Assembly (NCBI RefSeq): GCF_900890425.1
Contig: NZ_CAAHFG010000001.1
Coordinates: 3,162,001 to 3,226,000, forward strand
DNA: 64,000 nt
Source of the DNA: Pontiella desulfatans
Lineage (GTDB): Bacteria > Verrucomicrobiota > Kiritimatiellia > Kiritimatiellales > Pontiellaceae
Direction: 5' to 3'
Both the position numbers and the translations under genes were made by a program. Shown one piece after another: positions 60,295-64,000 of this stretch; the stretch's first letter is position 1; every line of letters starts with the position of its first letter. The notes beneath the pieces were generated by a model. That model was not told the DNA's origin, made no database searches, and was given only the letters and a program-made list of their open reading frames with translations.

Positions 60295-61365
60295 TTAGTT
60301 GACGCCAACGGCGTTGAGGTCGGAATAGGCCTGCTTGATGCGCTCGACGAGACCTTCCTGGCCCTTGCGCAACCATACGCGCGGGTCGTAGAATTTCTTG
60401 TTCGGCTTGTCTTCGCCTTCCGGGTTTCCGAGCTGTCCCTGGAGGTAGGCTTCGTTGGCCTTGTAGAAGTTCAGGATGCCTTCCCAAGTGGCCCACTGCG
60501 TGTCGGTGTCGATGTTCATCTTGATGACGCCGTATCCGATGGACTCTTCGATTTCGGCCGGGGAAGAACCGGAACCACCGTGGAACACGAAGTTCAGCGG
60601 CTGGGCATCGGTGCCGAATTTTTCGGACACATAGGCCTGGGAGTCGCGCAGGATGGTTGGGGTCAGCTTAACATTGCCCGGCTTGTAAACACCGTGCACG
60701 TTGCCGAAGGAAGCCGCAATGGTGAAGTTGGGGCTAATGGCAGAGAGCTTTTCATAAGCGTATGCCACGTCTTCGGGCTGGGTGTAGAGCTTGGACTCGT
60801 CCATGTCGGAGTTATCGACGCCGTCTTCCTCGCCGCCGGTGCAGCCGAGTTCGATTTCGAGGGTCATGCCGATCTTGGACATGCGCTCCAGGTATTTGGC
60901 GGAGATCTCGATGTTTTCTTCGAGCGACTCTTCGGAGAGGTCGAGCATGTGGGAAGAGAATAGCGGGCGGCCGGTTTCCTCAAACATTTTTTCGCCGGCT
61001 TCGAGCAGGGCATCGATCCACGGGAGGAGTTTCTTGGCCGCATGGTCGGTGTGAAGGATTACCGGAACGCCATAGGCTTCGGCCATCATGTGAACGTGCT
61101 GGGCACCGGAGATTGCACCGAGAGCCGCGCCGTTGGCCGGGCAACCTTTACCAGCGGTGAAGGCGGCACCACCGTTGGAGAACTGGATGATTACGGGGGA
61201 GTTGACCGAAGCAGCCGCTTCGAGAACCCCGTTGATGGAGTCGGAGCCAACAACGTTGACGGCCGGCAGGGCGAATTTGTTTTCCTTGGCAATCTGGAAC
61301 ACCTTGGCAACGTCGTCACCAAACAGAACACCGGGTTTTACAGCGTCAAGAACCTTAGTAGACAT
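60295..61365 (-). CDS. fba: Class II fructose-bisphosphate aldolase
   Basis: A 356-residue aldolase. VVGSDSINGVLEAA, PVILHTDHAAKKLLPWID (metal histidine and catalytic aspartate), LEIELGCTGGEEDGVDN and FVFHGGSGSSPAEIEE (phosphate-binding) are class IIA marks. It splits fructose 1,6-bisphosphate in glycolysis using zinc. It starts the cluster's downstream end, with a terminator behind it. Confidence 0.96.
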   Translation of the reverse strand: MSTKVLDAVKPGVLFGDDVAKVFQIAKENKFALPAVNVVGSDSINGVLEAAASVNSPVIIQFSNGGAAFTAGKGCPANGAALGAISGAQHVHMMAEAYGVPVILHTDHAAKKLLPWIDALLEAGEKMFEETGRPLFSSHMLDLSEESLEENIEISAKYLERMSKIGMTLEIELGCTGGEEDGVDNSDMDESKLYTQPEDVAYAYEKLSAISPNFTIAASFGNVHGVYKPGNVKLTPTILRDSQAYVSEKFGTDAQPLNFVFHGGSGSSPAEIEESIGYGVIKMNIDTDTQWATWEGILNFYKANEAYLQGQLGNPEGEDKPNKKFYDPRVWLRKGQEGLVERIKQAYSDLNAVGVN

Positions 61366-61593
61366 GATATTTCCTTCCTGGTTATGGGGTTGGATTATTC
61401 TTTAAAGCCAATGTATTTGGCAAAAATTCGCGGGAACTATACCAGTAAACGAACGGGGGTCAACCCCGGTGGGGGATTATATGAGGGGGATAAAACATGA
61501 GTGGGAGACGGGGGGAATCGGAGACAGGGAGAATCATCCCCCACTCGCCCCCTCACCGCTTCCCCCACTCTAGGCCGGCTCCGGAGGAACCGG
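61366..61593. other. Spacer with short G/C inverted repeats
   Basis: Between the aldolase start and the HPr stop. It holds CGGGGGT-CAA-CCCCGG-like and CCGGCTCC-GGAGG-AACCGG hairpins, the latter close to the HPr stop. No gene. Confidence 0.4.
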
Positions 61594-61866
61594 CTACTGC
61601 GGGGGAAAGTCGAAGTGGGTTTCAAAGAGCTCAACAAGCTTTTTGCCAAACCCGTCTTCATCGGGGCCGGTCACCTGGATGGTTACTTCGGCTCCCTTTT
61701 CCAGCCCCAGCATGATGCATTCAAGGGCGGAGGTCAGGGTGCATGCGCCGCTGGCGGCCTTCACGAGGATCTCGCCGGAATAGGCCGAGCCTTCCCGGAC
61801 CAGAATAGCAGAAGGCCGGCAATGGATGCCGGCCTCGTTTTGAACGACTGCCTGAGCTTCGAACAT
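61594..61866 (-). CDS. HPr-family phosphocarrier protein
   Basis: A 90-residue protein with the HPr fold. The active-site histidine is in AGIHCRPSA and the regulatory-serine region is GACTLTSALECIMLGL, where the serine is present but its surroundings differ from Firmicute HPr. The family transfers phosphate in PTS or regulates carbon metabolism. It overlaps the upstream lipoprotein by one base (TAATG). Proximity to the aldolase suggests regulation of sugar use. Confidence 0.92.
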   Translation of the reverse strand: MFEAQAVVQNEAGIHCRPSAILVREGSAYSGEILVKAASGACTLTSALECIMLGLEKGAEVTIQVTGPDEDGFGKKLVELFETHFDFPPQ

Positions 61867-62345
61867 TACATCTCTTCAACTGGCTCTGCAGCCGAAGCGT
61901 CTTCGGCTTCGAGCTCTTTGACGGCTTCGGGATTCTCGGCCTCATCCACCTGCTCAAGCTCTTGCTTCTGGGCTTCACGCTCTTGTTCAACATTACCGCT
62001 CTTCTGCGCGGAACGGATCATTTTTTCATAAACGACCTCGTTGTTCATCGCGTAGATGTAGGGACGGGCAATGATTCCATTGTCATTGCGGCTTTCGTCG
62101 CATTTCTTAACCGCAACGCGGGCGGCTTCCTTGAGGGTCGACTTGCCATAGTCGTAGGCATAGGCAAAGTCGCCGCCCGGATCGATGGCAATGATGAACA
62201 CCTTGTTATCGGGTTTTTCAAAATAATCGAGCAATTTAGCCTGCGCTTCCGGGGGGATGCGCGGGATATAGGCCGTGTCGCTGGCACACCCAGCAATCAC
62301 GGTCGCGATGGTTACAAAAACAAAAAACTTAGCCAACACCTTCAT
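61866..62345 (-). CDS. Lipoprotein with acidic tail
   Basis: A 159-residue protein with signal and lipobox VIAGC. The middle (RIPPEAQAKLLDYFEKPDNKVFIIAIDPGGDFAYAYDYGKS) suggests a small alpha/beta domain, and the C-terminal 45 residues are acidic and repetitive (EQEREAQKQELEQVDEAENP, EDASAAEPVEEM). No family is recognised. It overlaps the HPr gene by one base, so they are co-transcribed. Confidence 0.75.
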   Translation of the reverse strand: MKVLAKFFVFVTIATVIAGCASDTAYIPRIPPEAQAKLLDYFEKPDNKVFIIAIDPGGDFAYAYDYGKSTLKEAARVAVKKCDESRNDNGIIARPYIYAMNNEVVYEKMIRSAQKSGNVEQEREAQKQELEQVDEAENPEAVKELEAEDASAAEPVEEM

Positions 62346-62407
62346 GTAATGCCTCCATATCGTAGGTTTCGGACTACAATCTAAGTATTTAACCCCTTTT
62401 AGTCAAC

Positions 62408-63229
62408 CTAGCAAACCAAGGAAAACGCAATATCCTTGAACGGCATTCCGGCGGCATCCCCGGCCACAACCATCCCCCGGACCACCTCCATCGGCAACCC
62501 GTTGATTTGCAAAGAAAACCGCGGAGTCGCGCCGTAGCGCCAAACGTCGGACTGCTGGAGATCGACCAACCCGCGAATGCCCGACTGCGGAAATTCATCG
62601 TCCAAAAACCGGGGAATTCCGCCATTGCCATAGAAAATGCCGAAGCTTTTTTTCAGCGCATCGGCAACGGACGGGAGATCGAGCCCCAAGTTTGCCACCG
62701 ATGCGGGGACGGAGGCAATCGCATGGGTTTGAATGCCCTCCAGCATGGTTCCCAGATAGCGGCCGAGCCGTTCCATATCCGTATTGAGCAGCAATGTTCC
62801 GTGGTGCAGCGCCCTCCCCTGGCGAAACGCGAATGCATTTCCCGAAAACTTCAGCCCGTCCACGCTCAGATTGCTCTTGCCCGTCCTCTCGGCCCGGACG
62901 CCGAAGGTTTCCAAGGCATGGAAAACCATTTCATAGGCCCGCTCCTCGCGATATTCCTCACGCCCGACGATTACGCAATAGTTCAAGTTGCCCGTATCGT
63001 GATAAACCGTGCCGCCCCCCGAAATGCGCCGCGCCAGCGGAACGCCCTCCTGCTCCATCAGGTCCAGCCGGCATTCGCGCCACGGATTCTGGTTCTTGCC
63101 CATCACCACCGCGCACTCGCTCCTCCAAAGGAACAGCACCGGCCCCTGGTCGTGCACCGTATCCATGAGATATTGTTCGATCGCCAGGTTGCGGTAGACG
63201 TCCAGGCTCTGGGATTCAACTATCAGCAT
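62408..63229 (-). CDS. lplA: Lipoate-protein ligase A-like protein
   Basis: A 273-residue protein. NLAIEQYLMDTV, VVMGKNQNPWRECRLDLMEQ and ARRISGGGTVYHDTGNLNY with DGLKFSGNAFAFRQGRALHHGTLLLNTD are the LplA signature (catalytic lysine in LKFSGNA region). It attaches scavenged lipoate to lipoyl domains such as GcvH. A LipB or biotin-ligase reading is less likely. It is divergent from the deaminase gene with a short spacer. Confidence 0.9.
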   Translation of the reverse strand: MLIVESQSLDVYRNLAIEQYLMDTVHDQGPVLFLWRSECAVVMGKNQNPWRECRLDLMEQEGVPLARRISGGGTVYHDTGNLNYCVIVGREEYREERAYEMVFHALETFGVRAERTGKSNLSVDGLKFSGNAFAFRQGRALHHGTLLLNTDMERLGRYLGTMLEGIQTHAIASVPASVANLGLDLPSVADALKKSFGIFYGNGGIPRFLDDEFPQSGIRGLVDLQQSDVWRYGATPRFSLQINGLPMEVVRGMVVAGDAAGMPFKDIAFSLVC

Positions 63230-63275
63230 TTTTTATTTTGTCCGGTTTCTTGTTGGCGGCTAAAGTAGCGCAACA

Positions 63276-64000
63276 ATGTCAAAGATCACTGAACAATTCA
63301 TTCGAAAAATCCCGAAGACCGACCTGCACCTGCATCTCGATGGCTCGTTGCGCCTGCAAAGCCTCATTGAAATGGCGAAGGCCGGGAAGGTTGGACTGCC
63401 CTCCTACGAGGAGGCCGGCCTGAATGAGCTGGTGTTCAAGGAACGCTACGCCAACCTGGGCGAATACCTGGCCGGCTTCGCCTACACCGTCGGCGTGCTG
63501 CAAAACCACGAAAACCTCGAACGCGCCGCGTTCGAGCTGGCCGAGGATTCGCATGCCGAGGGCGTCCGCTACATCGAAGTGCGCTTCGCCCCGCAGCTGC
63601 ACATCACCCACGGCACCGAAATTGGCGACGTCGTCCGGGCCGTCTGCCGGGGACTTGGGAGGGCCAAACAACACCTCAACGCCTCGGTGGCGGAGAACGA
63701 CATGCCGTTCGAGTGCGGCGTCATCCTGTGCGCCATGCGGCGCTTCAACCGCCAGATGTCGCCCTACTACGACCGGCTCATCAACCGCGTCGGCAAAACC
63801 AACATCCGCTACACCTATGCCCGCGCGTCGCTCGGGCTTGCCAAGGAAGCCGTCAAACTACGCGACGAAGGCCTTCCGGTCGTCGGGTTCGATCTGGCCG
63901 GCGAAGAAGCCGGCTATCCCGCCATCCACCACAAGGAAGCCTTTGATTATTCGCACAAACATTTCCTGCGAAAGACCGTGCACGCCGGCGAGGCCTACGG
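63276..64000 (+). CDS. add: Adenosine deaminase family, partial (C-terminus outside window)
   Basis: The frame from the ATG at 63276 is open to the window end (241 residues seen). PKTDLHLHLDGSL holds the first zinc histidines; EGVRYIEVRFAPQLH, GVILCAMRRF, VVGFDLAGEEAGYP and KTVHAGEAYG (zinc and catalytic positions) follow. It deaminates adenosine, or adenine in close relatives. The remaining SDDP-type motif must lie to the right of the window. Confidence 0.94.
   Translation, partial: MSKITEQFIRKIPKTDLHLHLDGSLRLQSLIEMAKAGKVGLPSYEEAGLNELVFKERYANLGEYLAGFAYTVGVLQNHENLERAAFELAEDSHAEGVRYIEVRFAPQLHITHGTEIGDVVRAVCRGLGRAKQHLNASVAENDMPFECGVILCAMRRFNRQMSPYYDRLINRVGKTNIRYTYARASLGLAKEAVKLRDEGLPVVGFDLAGEEAGYPAIHHKEAFDYSHKHFLRKTVHAGEAY

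Overview
The flanking chromosome looks like an anaerobic, polysaccharide-degrading bacterium of the PVC group. A Kiritimatiellota/Pontiella-like marine organism is my best guess, inferred from gene content only. The clues are a Rex-controlled trimeric [FeFe]-hydrogenase, fused GH88/105 plus beta-propeller enzymes, DUF4861, KduI, a TRAP transporter, paired Gfo/Idh/MocA oxidoreductases and a SUMF1-like protein. No rRNA or marker gene is present to prove the taxonomy.

Region 1 (1-16.5 kb) is an accessory island. It ends on the right at a truncated tRNA-Tyr 3' part (about 16430-16488) next to a tyrosine integrase (14729-16210, minus). Its left part holds a prokaryotic ubiquitin-like conjugation operon: Ubl, a cysteine-free E2, a JAB-E1 fusion and a DUF6527 protein, divergent from a sigma-like gene. 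The middle (about 3.6-14.1 kb) looks archaeal in style. It has a HerA-type ATPase with a winged-helix/nuclease-like tail, a cluster of very small genes each preceded by a stem-loop leader, a 52-bp tandem repeat, an XRE repressor, and a convincing Orc1/Cdc6-family initiator. The initiator lies beside several TTCCASTGGAA motifs that resemble archaeal origin recognition boxes, with a TAG/AT-rich stretch between them. Two genes of the module carry identically spaced CGAAACC-TTTATA boxes that resemble archaeal BRE/TATA promoters, and a third copy lies outside the island. I consider this archaeal-type replicon embedded in a bacterial chromosome the most exciting content of the window.

Region 2 (16.9-22.9 kb) is rex followed by a five-gene operon for an electron-bifurcating-type HydABC hydrogenase, with an extra HATPase protein and a thioredoxin-like ferredoxin, closed by a strong terminator.

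Region 3 (23-43.9 kb) is core or mixed chromosome: a secretin, a MurC-like ligase carrying an in-frame palindrome, a SPOUT methyltransferase, PanE-like and ferredoxin-reductase-like proteins, TrhO, a short ComEC, a glycosyltransferase, a TPR protein, Fur, a tiny 2[4Fe-4S] ferredoxin, a LamG protein, a large DUF3857/transglutaminase protein, a SUMF1-like protein, an MNT/HEPN pair inside a duplicated leader, and a glutamine amidotransferase.

Region 4 (44-59.2 kb) looks like a uronate/polysaccharide utilisation locus. Two Gfo/Idh oxidoreductases are followed by a leftward set: DUF4861, GH105-propeller, KduI, GH105-GH105-propeller, and TRAP DctP-DctQ-DctM. A VOC protein, a polysaccharide-lyase remnant and a divergent IclR regulator sit at the right. 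The likely flow is cleavage of unsaturated uronyl ends, isomerisation by KduI and uptake through TRAP.

Region 5 (59.7-64 kb) has a periplasmic thioredoxin-like protein, class II aldolase, HPr, a lipoprotein, a lipoate-ligase-like protein and the start of an adenosine deaminase that runs off the window.
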